Under the pieces are notes generated by a model, which was given only the letters and a program-made list of their open reading frames with translations, was not told the origin of the DNA and made no database searches. A stretch of 64,000 bases of DNA from Frateuria_A yonginensis. GTDB taxonomy: Bacteria; Pseudomonadota; Gammaproteobacteria; Xanthomonadales; Rhodanobacteraceae. This document shows positions 54,165 to 63,550 of the stretch, in pieces. The stretch is taken from NCBI RefSeq assembly GCF_037137055.1, contig NZ_JBBBNY010000001.1, positions 124,001 to 188,000 on the forward strand. Direction: 5' to 3'. Both the position numbers and the translations under genes were made by a program. The stretch's first letter is position 1; every line of letters starts with the position of its first letter.

Positions 54165-54370
54165 CTCCGGGCCGGTCTCCGGGCTCGCGGGCGCGGGTTG
54201 GAAACCCGCCGGACGGCGCCTTCCCGTGCGTGCGCACAGTGGCATCGGGCCGACCGTCTGACTCGCTTACCGTTGCGGGGGCAGCGCCGGCCTTGTCGTG
54301 CATCGCACAACGCACCGGCTTCCCGTTTCATCCCGAGGCTTGTCTGCCATGGGACACCCGAGGCGACCGG
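54165..54370 (-). promoter_or_regulatory. Cobalamin riboswitch upstream of btuB
   Basis: On the minus strand the leader shows, in order, GATGAAACGGGAAGCCGGTG (the 5' box), CTGCCCCCGCAACGGTAAGC, GCCACTG, GGGAAGGC and finally GCGAGCCCGGAGACCGGCC. All are the conserved parts of adenosylcobalamin-type riboswitches, the second being the B12-box-like core and the last the 3' part. About 140 bases separate the element from the btuB ATG. I did not find a clear terminator, so translational control is also possible. Confidence 0.92.
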
Positions 54371-54371
54371 C

Positions 54372-54377
54372 ACTATA
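54372..54377 (-). promoter_or_regulatory. Possible minus-10 box before the riboswitch
   Basis: On the minus strand TATAGT lies just before the first conserved riboswitch base. No good minus-35 box is seen at the right distance. Confidence 0.35.
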
Positions 54378-54443
54378 CCTGAACGGCGCGGAAGCCGGCA
54401 CTCGTAGAAGATTACGACACGCCCACCAAAACGTAATTTTTTG

Positions 54444-54473
54444 TTGACGAAATCTTACGGTGCGGGCTATGGT
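54444..54473 (+). promoter_or_regulatory. Promoter of the first Oar-like receptor of the tandem
   Basis: TTGACG (54444-54449) and TATGGT (54468-54473) are 18 bases apart, after an AT-rich stretch (CGTAATTTTTTGT). The transcript would have a leader of about 140 bases. The leader contains repeated GC-rich palindromic parts such as GGCCGCCTTCGCGGGCGG. Confidence 0.55.
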
Positions 54474-54617
54474 CTGGCAGCGAGTTGCTTCAGGCGCAGG
54501 CATTCGGGAGTGCCTTCGTGGGCCGCCTTCGCGGGCGGTCGCTGCGCCGTTGTCTTCGACTTGCTTTGGACGCTTAGGCGTCATCGGACCTTTGGTCATT
54601 CTGGGGGTAATTAACTA

Positions 54618-57600
54618 ATGAAGATCGACAATCGAATTTGGCGCCGAACCGCCCTGGCCGTCGCACTGAGCATGGGTTTCGGGGGCGTGGCGCTGGCGCA
54701 ATCCAATGCGACCGGCAGCATTTTCGGCGACACCGGCACCACCGGCACGAGCGTTCGCATCACGAATCCGGCCACCGGGTTCAGCCGCGACGTGCAGGTC
54801 CAGAACGGGCGCTACCGCCTCTCCTCGCTTCCGGTGGGCACCTATACGGTCACGCTCCTGCAGGACGGAAAGGAGATTGCTTCCCAGAACGTGACCGTCC
54901 AGATCGGCGGCGGTGTCGACGCCTCCTTTGCGGCCGCGACTCAGGCCCAGACCCTGGAAGGTATTTCCGTGGTGGCCTCGGCGCTCCCGGCGATCGACGT
55001 TTCGCAGGTCGACACCCGCACCGTCCTGACCGCGGAGACGCTTCAGAAGATCCCGGTGGCGCGCAACGTCACCGCGGCGGCCCTGCTGGCGCCGGGCACG
55101 GTCAGCGCCGATAGCCGCTATGGCAACGTGGCGTCGTTCGGTGGCGCGTCCGCCTCGGAGAACCAGTACTACGTCAACGGCTTCCCGGTCACCAACTCGC
55201 TGACCGGCATCGGTTTCGCGCAGCTGCCCTTCGATGCGATCGATCAGCAGCAGGTGATCACCGGTGGCTACGGCGCCGAGTACGGCCGCTCCACCGGCGG
55301 CGTGGTCAACATCGTGACCAAGAGCGGCACGAACGAGTGGAAGGCGGGCGTGGAAGCCTACTGGTCCCCGCGCGCGCTCAAGGATTCGCCGCGCGACATC
55401 TACTATCCGATGAACCCCGCGTCCGCCAAGGCGGGCCAGCTGTTCCAGGACCGTAGCGAGAACACCACCAACGACATCACCTACGGCGCGTACATCGGCG
55501 GTCCGCTGATCAAGGACAAGCTGTTCATGTACCTGACCGGCGAGGCGGAGAAGCAGAGCGGTTCCGCGGGCATCGGCTCCAACGCCGGCGCCGGCACCAC
55601 GCGCACCGACGAGACCGACAAGTCGCATCGCTGGTTGGCCAAGATCAACTGGAACATCAACGACAACAACATCCTCGAATTCACCGGCATGGGTGACAAG
55701 AATTCGACGGATTCCAAGTCGTACTACTACGACTACGCCACCGGCCAGACCGGGGCCTTCGTCGGCTCGGAACGCAGCAAGAACCGCGGTACCGCGGGCT
55801 CCGAGCCTGGCGGCAACCTGTATATCGGCAAGTACACCGGCTACCTGACCGACGATCTCACCGTGACCGCCCTGTACGGCAAGACCCACACCACCCACTC
55901 GGACGTGGCGCTGGGCTCCTCCGGTGCGCCGTGTCCGCTGGTGATCGACGCCCGTAACGTCGACCCGAGCCAGCAGTACGCGACCTGCTGGACGGCGACC
56001 CAGGTGCTTGCACCGGGCGCGAAGGACGACACCAAGGGCTGGCGTCTCGACGTCGAGTACCATCTGGGCGACCACGATCTGCGCGCCGGTCTGGATACGC
56101 AGGACCTGTCGTCGTACAGCGGCACGACCTACTCCGGTGGCGTCTACCACCGTTACATGGACTGGTCGACGGCCGTCGCCGGCGGCATCGAGAGCGAGCC
56201 GGGCTACACCCCGCCCGCCACCACGCCGCAATACGTCGTGCGTAACCGCATCATCGGCTTCGTCGCCAACGTCAGCGTGAAGCAGGAAGCGCAGTACCTG
56301 GAAGACCGCTGGCAGATTTCCGACCGCTGGATGGCCTACCTCGGCCTGCGTAACGAGCAGTTCGCCAACTACAACGGCCAGGGCCAGGTCTACGTCAAGC
56401 AGCGTCACCAGCTGGCTCCTCGCCTGGGCGTGACCTGGGACGTGTTTGGCGACTCCTCCTTCAAGGTCTACGCCAACGCGGGCCGCTACCACCTGGCCAT
56501 TCCCGCCAACGTGGCCATCCGCGGCGCCTCGGCGTCGCTGTTCTCCAACCAGTACTTCACCTACACCGGCGTCGACCCGACCACCGGTGCACCGCAAGGC
56601 CTGGCGCCGATCACCGGCGTCCGCTACATCAACGGCTCCGACGGCGTCACCGCGCCGGATCCGCGTACGGTCGCGGCCAAGGGCCTGAAGGCCTACTACC
56701 AGGACGAATACATCCTCGGCTTCGACAAGACGCTGGGTCCGGACTGGACGTTCGGCGCCAAAGCGACCTACCGCAACCTGAAGAGCATCATCGACGACTT
56801 CTGCGACGATGCGCCCTTCCAGGCCTATGCCGCCCGCACCGGCACGGACATCAGCAACGCCCGCATTTCCGGCTGCTACCTGTTCAACCCGGGCCAGAAC
56901 AACACCTTCTCGGTGGACATGGGCGACGGTACGTTCCAGGACTTCAACCTGACCAAGGAAGATTTCGCGGGCAACGCCAATGGCATCGGCTACCCCGACC
57001 TGGAGCGCAAGTACCTTTCGCTGGACGTGTACCTGCTGCATTCCTTTGCGAACAACTGGTACGGAAAGCTCGAGTACGTCTGGTCGAAGAACTACGGTGA
57101 TGCCGAGGGCATGCTCAAGTCGGACATCGGCCAGCAGGATCCGTCGGTCACCCAGGACTGGGACTTCCCGGAGCTGATGGTCGGTTCGCGCGGCTACCTG
57201 CCGAACGATCGTCGTCACGAGATCAAGGCCTACGGCTACTGGCAGATGAACCCCGAATGGCTGCTCGGCGCCAGCGCGATCATCCAGTCGGGTCGCCCGA
57301 AGAACTGCATCGGCAACCCGCCGGATGGCTACGACCGCCAGGGCTATGGTGCCTCGTTCTTCTTCTGCGACTTCGGTACGAGCGAAGACGACTTCACCAA
57401 GGAATTCACGCCGCGCGGTTCGCAGGGCCGGCTGCCGTGGACGTACCAGCTCAACCTGAGCGCGCAGTACACGCCGGCGTGGGCCGACCACAAGCTCGCC
57501 TTCACCGTGGACGTTTTCAACGTCCTGGCTCAGCAGCGCGCGATGAGCATCGTGGAAACCCAGTCGGACGTGACCGACCCGAACCATGGTCGCGTGATCA

Positions 57601-57656
57601 GCTACCAGACGCCGCGCTCGGTCCGTCTGGGGATGCGTTACGACTTCTCGCTGTAA
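54618..57656 (+). CDS. Oar-like TonB-dependent receptor, tandem copy 1
   Basis: A 1012-residue outer-membrane receptor. Signal peptide to about residue 27 (GGVALAQ), carboxypeptidase-regulatory-like domain (about 30-108; SNATGSIFGDTGTTGTS, RLSSLPVGTYTVTLLQDG), then a plug segment GISVVASALPAIDVSQVDT, a barrel with GGYGAEYGRSTGGVVNIVTKSGTNEW, and a C-terminal Phe region (MRYDFSL). It has the same domain order as copies 2 and 3 but differs more in sequence. It is followed by a terminator at 57677 and then the sulfotransferase gene. Substrate unknown; Oar-type receptors import large compounds or peptides or act in protein export. Confidence 0.92.
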   Translation: MKIDNRIWRRTALAVALSMGFGGVALAQSNATGSIFGDTGTTGTSVRITNPATGFSRDVQVQNGRYRLSSLPVGTYTVTLLQDGKEIASQNVTVQIGGGVDASFAAATQAQTLEGISVVASALPAIDVSQVDTRTVLTAETLQKIPVARNVTAAALLAPGTVSADSRYGNVASFGGASASENQYYVNGFPVTNSLTGIGFAQLPFDAIDQQQVITGGYGAEYGRSTGGVVNIVTKSGTNEWKAGVEAYWSPRALKDSPRDIYYPMNPASAKAGQLFQDRSENTTNDITYGAYIGGPLIKDKLFMYLTGEAEKQSGSAGIGSNAGAGTTRTDETDKSHRWLAKINWNINDNNILEFTGMGDKNSTDSKSYYYDYATGQTGAFVGSERSKNRGTAGSEPGGNLYIGKYTGYLTDDLTVTALYGKTHTTHSDVALGSSGAPCPLVIDARNVDPSQQYATCWTATQVLAPGAKDDTKGWRLDVEYHLGDHDLRAGLDTQDLSSYSGTTYSGGVYHRYMDWSTAVAGGIESEPGYTPPATTPQYVVRNRIIGFVANVSVKQEAQYLEDRWQISDRWMAYLGLRNEQFANYNGQGQVYVKQRHQLAPRLGVTWDVFGDSSFKVYANAGRYHLAIPANVAIRGASASLFSNQYFTYTGVDPTTGAPQGLAPITGVRYINGSDGVTAPDPRTVAAKGLKAYYQDEYILGFDKTLGPDWTFGAKATYRNLKSIIDDFCDDAPFQAYAARTGTDISNARISGCYLFNPGQNNTFSVDMGDGTFQDFNLTKEDFAGNANGIGYPDLERKYLSLDVYLLHSFANNWYGKLEYVWSKNYGDAEGMLKSDIGQQDPSVTQDWDFPELMVGSRGYLPNDRRHEIKAYGYWQMNPEWLLGASAIIQSGRPKNCIGNPPDGYDRQGYGASFFFCDFGTSEDDFTKEFTPRGSQGRLPWTYQLNLSAQYTPAWADHKLAFTVDVFNVLAQQRAMSIVETQSDVTDPNHGRVISYQTPRSVRLGMRYDFSL

Positions 57657-57676
57657 CGGTTCTGCGCATCCGGACG

Positions 57677-57707
57677 AACAAGCGGCCCTCGTGGCCGCTT
57701 GTTTTTT
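57677..57707 (+). terminator. Rho-independent terminator after receptor copy 1
   Basis: AACAAGCGGCC-CTCGT-GGCCGCTTGTT (57677-57703) is a perfect 11-base stem followed by further T residues (to 57707). It lies 20 bases after the stop of the receptor gene. Confidence 0.88.
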
Positions 57708-57903
57708 GGGCCGGTAAGCTGTGCCGCCGGATCAGCTAGTCGCGGCCTCGGATCTCCGCGCTGCGCGCGCTCCTCGGATGTCCGCGAGCCATTGACGGGC
57801 TGCGCCAACCATCGTGAAGTGGTTCATGACCGCCAGGCGGCCGGGCACCCAGCTCACCCTGGCGCAAGACGCGACGCCAGCCAGCATCGCCCCTGGAGTC
57901 GCC

Positions 57904-59490
57904 ATGTCGGAAATGGAAAAGAACAGCAAACGCCCGCCCACCGAGTTCCCCGCCAGCCTCCTTCATCGCGCGGAATCGCTCGCCAGGCGAGGGGCCCTGT
58001 CCGAGGCATCCGTCCTGCTCCGCGACGCGGCGGAAGCCTGGCCTGGGCACGATCGGGTCCTGCGTCTGCAAGGCATCGTGTCGCACCAGATGGGCCGATT
58101 CGCAGAGGCCGCGATGGCCTGGAGCCACCTGACCCGGCTCTTTCCGCAGGACGCCTCCCTGCACAACAACCTGGGCAGTGCGCTGGGAGCGTCGGGTGAC
58201 CTGTCAGGCGCCATTACTGCCATACGCCGCGCTTGCGAGCTTGCGCCCGAGAAGCCCAACTACTGGTACAACCTGGCCAAGGCCCTCGCATCGGCCTCAC
58301 ATGCACGCGAGGCGTGTACGGCCTTGATGCGTCTGCTCGAATTGTCTCCCGAAGACAACGAAGCCCGGCTCATGCTTGCGGACTGTTGCAAGGCTTGCGG
58401 CAGGCTCGGGCAGGCCGAGGCGGAACTGAGAACGATCCTGCATGCCGAGCCAGCGTCCATCGAAGCCTGGGCCCGCCTGGTCGGCCTGAAGACGGCGACC
58501 CTCACGCGTGAAGACCTGGCCCAGTTGGGCCAGGCCCATTCGCACTGCCCTCCGGATCACCCTTACCGGGCATCCCTCGGCTTCGCCTATGGGGCGGCGC
58601 TCGAGGCCGCAGGCCGCTTTGAGGATGCCTATCGGGTCATCGTCGACGCCAACCGCCGCAAGAGGACTTCCGTGGAGTGGCAGGCGGATCGCATAAGCGC
58701 ACTGGCGGATGCCCAGATGCGCGCGTTCGCCGGGCCGGTCTCCGAAGCGGAGGACCCCACCCTGGGCCGCGAAGCGATCCTCATCTTCGGCATGCCCCGG
58801 TCGGGCTCGACCCTGGTCGAGCAGATGCTTTGCGCCCATCCTTCGGTACAAGCGGCAGGCGAAGTGGGCGACTTCAGCGCGGTGCTGACCGAAGAAAGCG
58901 TGCGCCGGGGCAAGCCACCGGCCGCCTGGGTATCGGAAGCAAGCGCCCAGGACTGGACGCGTCTGGGCAGAAGTTACCTCGAGCGCATGGCCGGCAAACA
59001 TCGTGGCAAGCCCATGTTTACCGACAAGGAGCTCAGCAAGTGGCAGTTCGTCGGCATCGCGCGTTCGATGCTTCCGGGAGCCAGATTCGTCTATTGCGAA
59101 CGGGATCCTGTCGAAACCTGCTGGAGTTGCTACAAGCACGAGTTCGAGCGGGATCAGCTGTACAGCTACGACCTCGACGAGCTGGGCAGATACTGGTACG
59201 ACTGCACCCGGACGGTGGGGTTCTGGCGCGACCGGTTTCCCGATCTGATCCATGCGGTCGTCCACGAAGCTCTCCTTGCCGACCCCGAGCGGGAAGTGCG
59301 GCGTCTCCTCGCTTACTGTGGGCTTTCCTTCGAGCCTGCGTGCCTCCGCTTCTACGAAGTCGAGCGCGACGTCCGCACCGCGAGCGCGGGACAGGTAAGG
59401 CAGCCATTGATGCGCCAACCGGGATTGGCGGAGCGATACGGGCCCTTGTTCGATCCGCTCAGGCACGCGCTGTCTGCCGCGCAAAGATAG
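57904..59490 (+). CDS. TPR-repeat sulfotransferase
   Basis: A 528-residue protein. N-terminal half (about 20-250) is a run of TPR-like helices (for example DASLHNNLGSALGASGDLSGAITAIRRACELAPEKPNYW). The C-terminal half is a sulfotransferase fold with the PAPS 5'-phosphosulfate loop PRSGSTLVEQML (298-309) and the 3'-phosphate region RDPVETCWSCYKH. There is no signal peptide. I chose the ATG at 57904, with GGAG five bases before it; 57814 gives a longer, poorer N-terminus. Genes of this type often lie beside Oar-like receptors in Xanthomonadales. The acceptor of the sulfate is unknown. Confidence 0.88.
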   Translation: MSEMEKNSKRPPTEFPASLLHRAESLARRGALSEASVLLRDAAEAWPGHDRVLRLQGIVSHQMGRFAEAAMAWSHLTRLFPQDASLHNNLGSALGASGDLSGAITAIRRACELAPEKPNYWYNLAKALASASHAREACTALMRLLELSPEDNEARLMLADCCKACGRLGQAEAELRTILHAEPASIEAWARLVGLKTATLTREDLAQLGQAHSHCPPDHPYRASLGFAYGAALEAAGRFEDAYRVIVDANRRKRTSVEWQADRISALADAQMRAFAGPVSEAEDPTLGREAILIFGMPRSGSTLVEQMLCAHPSVQAAGEVGDFSAVLTEESVRRGKPPAAWVSEASAQDWTRLGRSYLERMAGKHRGKPMFTDKELSKWQFVGIARSMLPGARFVYCERDPVETCWSCYKHEFERDQLYSYDLDELGRYWYDCTRTVGFWRDRFPDLIHAVVHEALLADPEREVRRLLAYCGLSFEPACLRFYEVERDVRTASAGQVRQPLMRQPGLAERYGPLFDPLRHALSAAQR

Positions 59491-59948
59491 TTGGCCGCCG
59501 GAAGGCAGCCTTCGCCACTGTGTCAATCCACCACGCACGTCACGGCTCGATATCGGGCCTGCCGTCGATCGTAATAAATGGCGATTTTTCTAGATTACCC
59601 GCGCGCTAACAACATTTATTAGGCCGATACAAAATCTGCCGCCAATATCCGCAGCCGCTTCCGGCACGCTTGGCGCAAGAAAATGCGAACGTGCCGATAT
59701 CGCAAAATTTTGCGACCGCCATGCCCGCGTGACGAGATGATTAAAAAAAAGTTGACACTCCGTTGCGGGCGGAGCTAGGTTGCGCTACGCGACCATGATC
59801 CTTGATGGGCGTGTCGTGGCCAAGAACTACGCTGGGGTGAACACACGGAACCACGGCACTGCCGTGCCGAGTTTTTCAGGAACGTAGTTTGGCACTTGCT
59901 GCTTGAACTTTTTATTGGCCGGAATGGCCACTCTGGGGAGATTTATTG
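59491..59948 (+). other. AT-rich leader and promoter region of receptor copy 2
   Basis: The 458-base gap holds no gene I can support. It is unusually AT-rich for this genome near 59570-59710. It contains a promoter (59752-59781) and ends with TCTGGGGAG as ribosome site. The element GAGATGATTAAAAAA (59734-59748) recurs before receptor copy 3. Confidence 0.6.
59752..59781 (+). promoter_or_regulatory. Promoter of receptor copy 2
   Basis: TTGACA (59752-59757) and TAGGTT (59776-59781) are 18 bases apart. An A-tract (TTAAAAAAAA) directly upstream could act as an UP element. The leader to the ATG at 59949 is about 160 bases long. Confidence 0.55.
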
Positions 59949-62900
59949 ATGAATAACCGTTTCATGTCGCGCAAGGCGTTGCCTCGTCACACCGCTTTGA
60001 CGATGGCCTTGGCCGTCGGGCTGGGTTTTACGGGGCTCGCCTATGGCCAGGCCACGACCGGTAGCATCTTCGGTACCGCGCCGGCAGCTGCCGGCGAAAC
60101 CGTGATGGTCCAGGGCGCCAATGGTGCGACCCGTGAGGTCGCGGTGGATGCCAGTGGCCGTTACTCGGTAAGTGCGCTGCCGGTGGGTCGCTACACGGTC
60201 ACCCTGCGCAAGGATGGCCAGACGCTCGCCAGCCAGGAGAACGTCACCGTGTCCCCGGGCGCCGGTACCCAGGTGCCCTTCGCATCCGCCACCGCAGAGA
60301 ATGCCCAGAACCTGGGTGCCGTGCAGGTCGTCGCAAGTGCGCTGCCGGCGATCGACGTGACCAGCGTCAACTCCAGCACCATCATCACCGCGGCCGATCT
60401 GCAGAAGCTGCCGGTGACGCGCAACGCCGAGTCGATCGCGCTGCTGGCGCCGAGCACGACCAGGGGTAGCAGCTACTTCCCCAATGCCGTGGCGTTCGGT
60501 GGCTCGAGCGTGTCCGAAAACGCCTACTACGTGAACGGTTACACCACCGGCGCGCCGTACAAGAATATCGGCGGCTTCCAGCTGCCCTACGGTGCGATCG
60601 ACCAGCAGGAAACGCTGACCGGCGGTTACGACGCCAAGTACGGCCGCTCCGACGGCGGCGTGATCAACCAGATCGGCAAGCGCGGCACCAACGAGTGGCA
60701 CTTCGGTGGCCAGGTCGCCTGGGAACCCCGTTTCCTCGAAGCAAGCCCGCGCAACACCTACTATCCCCACCTCGCTGTCCCCGCTCCGGCAGGCACGACC
60801 TCCTATACGCTCGCCCGTCCGGACCTGCAGGGCGTGCTTGAGCGTTACCGCAACAACAACAAGCAGTGGGAAACGATCTACTCGGCCTACGTGGGCGGAC
60901 CGCTGATCAAGGACAAGCTGTTCATGTTCCTGGCGGGCGAGACCACCCGCACCCATTCCACCAGCGTGCAGCCGGCCGTCGAAAACAGCCTCAGCACGGT
61001 CCAGTACAACCGGGACAAGGACACCAAGTTCTACGGCAAGCTGGACTGGAACATCACCGACAGCAACGTCCTCGAGCTGACGGCCCTGAAGGACAACCAG
61101 ACCACCGGTGCCGGTTCCACCTACAACTTCAACTACGACACGCTGCAGGCGGAGGATTTCCGCGCGGGCAACAACGTAGCCAAGAACAACGCCAAGTTCT
61201 ACATCGGCCACTTCACCAGCTACATCACCGACGATGCGACGCTGAGCATCCTGTACGGCAAGGCGTCCTTCGACAATCCGACCCTCTACGGCAACCACAG
61301 CACCCTGCCGTTCATCTCGAACCCGCAGTACATCACCGCCAGCAAGCTCCCCGCGGGCGGCTTCTTCAACGATCAGACCAATACGCGGTGGTATTCGTCC
61401 AACGCCACCAACGCCACGCATGGCCTGCGCGCCGACTTCGACTACAGGCTCGGCGACCACGATCTGGCGGTCGGTATCGACAACATGCACTACGCGGCCT
61501 CGAACCAGGGCCCGTCGCAGTACAACCCGTTCAATCCCAGCCTGAACTACTTCTGGTCGTACCGCGCAGACGGCACCGTGCGCCAGTACACGATCGGCTG
61601 GGAGACCAGCATGTCGACCGACCAGAAGGCGTACTACCTGCAGGATGCCTGGCAGGTCGCGTCCAACCTGTTGCTGAAGATCGGCGTGCGCAACGACCAC
61701 TTCATCAACTACAACGACGTCGGCCAGGCGTTCGTCGATGAAAAGAACCAGTGGGAGCCGCGTATCGGCGTCAGCTGGGACGTGAACGGCGACTCGTCGT
61801 TCAAGGTCTACGGCAACGTCGGCCGCTATTACCTGGCGCTGCCGGAGAACGCAGCCGAACGTGCGGCCAACATCTCGACCTACACGTACTACAAGTTCAA
61901 CTACACCAGCGTGGACGAAAACGGCATCCCGCAGGGCCTGACCTCGACGGATGGCGGGATCCTCCATTCGCCCGACGGCGAGTTCGGCCTGCCGAAGGAT
62001 CCGCAACAGGTCACCGCGCGTAATCTGAAAGCGGAGTACATGGACGAGTTCATCGCGGGCTTCGACAAGCAGCTCAACGAGAACTGGACCTACGGCGCCA
62101 AGGCGATGTGGCGTGACCTGAAGAGCGCGATCGACGACGAGTGCTCGCCGGGCCAGATCGCGAACAAGATGGCCAGCATGGGCCTGAATCCAGACGACTA
62201 TGCCGACTCGCTGTACGGCGCGGCCTATTGCCGTCTGATCAACCCGGGTGAGACCAACACCATGTTGATCAGGGCCAATGCCGGCAGTGGCCTGTCGGAC
62301 CAGCTGGTCTCGATGACCATGCAGGATTGGGGCTTCACCCAGGGCGTGAAGCGCAAGGTCGGTTCGCTGAACCTGTACCTGGAGCATCCGTTCGACGGCA
62401 AGTGGCAGGCCCGCGTCGACTACACCTACACTCGCGGCTTCGGCAACACCGAAGGCCAGGTGCGCTCGGACTTCGGCCAGTCGGACGTTTCCAAGACCGA
62501 GGACTGGGACGCCTGGCAGCTGATGGACGGTCAGAACGGCGAGCTGTTCAACACCCGCAAGCACCAGATCCGCGTGCGTGGTGCCTACCAGTTCACTCCG
62601 GAATGGCTGGTGTCGGGTACCTTGCTGGCTCAGTCCGGCCTGCCCCAGGAATGTCTGGGTTACTACGGCCCGAACGGCGACGAGGATCCGGTCGGCTACG
62701 GTCCCAACTATCACTGGTGTGCGGGCAAGCGTATCGCTCCGGGCTTCAAGCACACCCCGTGGACCAAGGAGCTCAACCTCGGCGTCCATTACACGCCGGC
62801 GTTTGCCGACCACAAGCTCGGTCTCAACCTGGACATCTTCAACGCGTTCAACGAGCAGAAGGCCACCCAGACCGACCCGACCCAGGATGCCGACGTGGGT

Positions 62901-62981
62901 TTCGTCAGCCCCACCTATGGCATGCCGCTCTACTACGAGACCCCGCGGACGGTACGCCTGTCGGTCACCTACGACTACTGA
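59949..62981 (+). CDS. Oar-like TonB-dependent receptor, tandem copy 2
   Basis: A 1010-residue outer-membrane receptor with signal peptide (to about AYGQ, residue 34), regulatory-like domain (ATTGSIFGTAPAAAGET, VSALPVGRYTVTLRKDG), plug segment NLGAVQVVASALPAIDVTSV, barrel with GGYDAKYGRSDGGVINQIGKRGTNEW, and C-terminal LSVTYDY. A TTG codon sits directly before the ATG at 59949; I take the ATG, eight bases after GGGGAG. It is closely alike to copy 3 at the N-terminus, less so to copy 1. Confidence 0.92.
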   Translation: MNNRFMSRKALPRHTALTMALAVGLGFTGLAYGQATTGSIFGTAPAAAGETVMVQGANGATREVAVDASGRYSVSALPVGRYTVTLRKDGQTLASQENVTVSPGAGTQVPFASATAENAQNLGAVQVVASALPAIDVTSVNSSTIITAADLQKLPVTRNAESIALLAPSTTRGSSYFPNAVAFGGSSVSENAYYVNGYTTGAPYKNIGGFQLPYGAIDQQETLTGGYDAKYGRSDGGVINQIGKRGTNEWHFGGQVAWEPRFLEASPRNTYYPHLAVPAPAGTTSYTLARPDLQGVLERYRNNNKQWETIYSAYVGGPLIKDKLFMFLAGETTRTHSTSVQPAVENSLSTVQYNRDKDTKFYGKLDWNITDSNVLELTALKDNQTTGAGSTYNFNYDTLQAEDFRAGNNVAKNNAKFYIGHFTSYITDDATLSILYGKASFDNPTLYGNHSTLPFISNPQYITASKLPAGGFFNDQTNTRWYSSNATNATHGLRADFDYRLGDHDLAVGIDNMHYAASNQGPSQYNPFNPSLNYFWSYRADGTVRQYTIGWETSMSTDQKAYYLQDAWQVASNLLLKIGVRNDHFINYNDVGQAFVDEKNQWEPRIGVSWDVNGDSSFKVYGNVGRYYLALPENAAERAANISTYTYYKFNYTSVDENGIPQGLTSTDGGILHSPDGEFGLPKDPQQVTARNLKAEYMDEFIAGFDKQLNENWTYGAKAMWRDLKSAIDDECSPGQIANKMASMGLNPDDYADSLYGAAYCRLINPGETNTMLIRANAGSGLSDQLVSMTMQDWGFTQGVKRKVGSLNLYLEHPFDGKWQARVDYTYTRGFGNTEGQVRSDFGQSDVSKTEDWDAWQLMDGQNGELFNTRKHQIRVRGAYQFTPEWLVSGTLLAQSGLPQECLGYYGPNGDEDPVGYGPNYHWCAGKRIAPGFKHTPWTKELNLGVHYTPAFADHKLGLNLDIFNAFNEQKATQTDPTQDADVGFVSPTYGMPLYYETPRTVRLSVTYDY

Positions 62982-63009
62982 TAGCAAAGCGGGCTGATTT
63001 CAGCCTCGA

Positions 63010-63043
63010 GCCACCAGCCTTGACGGCTGGTGGCTTTTTTTTT
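63010..63043 (+). terminator. Rho-independent terminator after receptor copy 2
   Basis: GCCACCAGCC-TTGAC-GGCTGGTGGC (63010-63034) is a perfect 10-base stem followed by nine T residues. It lies 28 bases after the stop codon. Confidence 0.93.
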
Positions 63044-63550
63044 GCGGAGTTACATCTCCAACGTCGCTGGAAGGACCCTCGATGAAACTTCAGGCAGGGC
63101 GCGGAGCAGCCTGCCGTCGGCAGAGTCCCGAAGCGGGAGTCCAACCGGACGGCCGGTAGGCGTGCCTGCGCCAAGCCACTCAGCCCTGAACCGCTCCACC
63201 AGCCAGGGCGCCTAGAGGACGAGGCCGCCCGTCGGCGTCAAGAAACCGTCGATTCAAACGCTCGCGAAGAGCTGCTAAGCCATTGTTTAGCCGCCGCAGG
63301 CCGCAATCCCGCTGCGCGCGTGGATTGCTAACGTTTCTTTCACAACGAGATGATTAAAAAATCGACACTTCCCCCAGGCCGACGATGCTGGTAGGTAGTC
63401 GTATTGCGCGGTTGTGGTTCGTTGGCGATCGGCGCTGGGGCGAGGCAGACAACGGTGTCAACCGTGCATCCAGGTTAAGGAAGCGTCCTTTCTTTTCTTG
63501 TTGCCTTTTTGTCAATGGCCCGGCACGGGTCGATCTGGGGAGATCTCTCA
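63044..63550 (+). other. Intergenic region before receptor copy 3
   Basis: This 507-base gap holds no gene I can support. It contains the element GAGATGATTAAAAAA (63347-63361) followed by TCGACACT, a weakened copy of the promoter region before receptor copy 2, and ends with CTGGGGAGA as ribosome site before the ATG at 63551. Confidence 0.6.
63347..63367 (+). promoter_or_regulatory. Shared A-tract and minus-35-like element of receptor copy 3
   Basis: ACGAGATGATTAAAAAA followed by TCGACA matches the region before receptor copy 2, where the hexamer is TTGACA. No good minus-10 box is found 16-18 bases further; GATGCT at 63385 is the nearest. Confidence 0.4.

Noticed and set aside
54615..57587. 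A 990-codon open frame opposite receptor copy 1 (and a similar one opposite copy 2 at 59943-62987)
   Set aside because: Both are Val/Gly/Arg-rich antisense shadows of the receptors; only the plus-strand readings have signal peptides, plug and barrel motifs.
59946..59948. TTG as the start codon of receptor copy 2
   Set aside because: The ATG directly after it has the better distance to the GGGGAG ribosome site, and copy 3 also starts with ATG.
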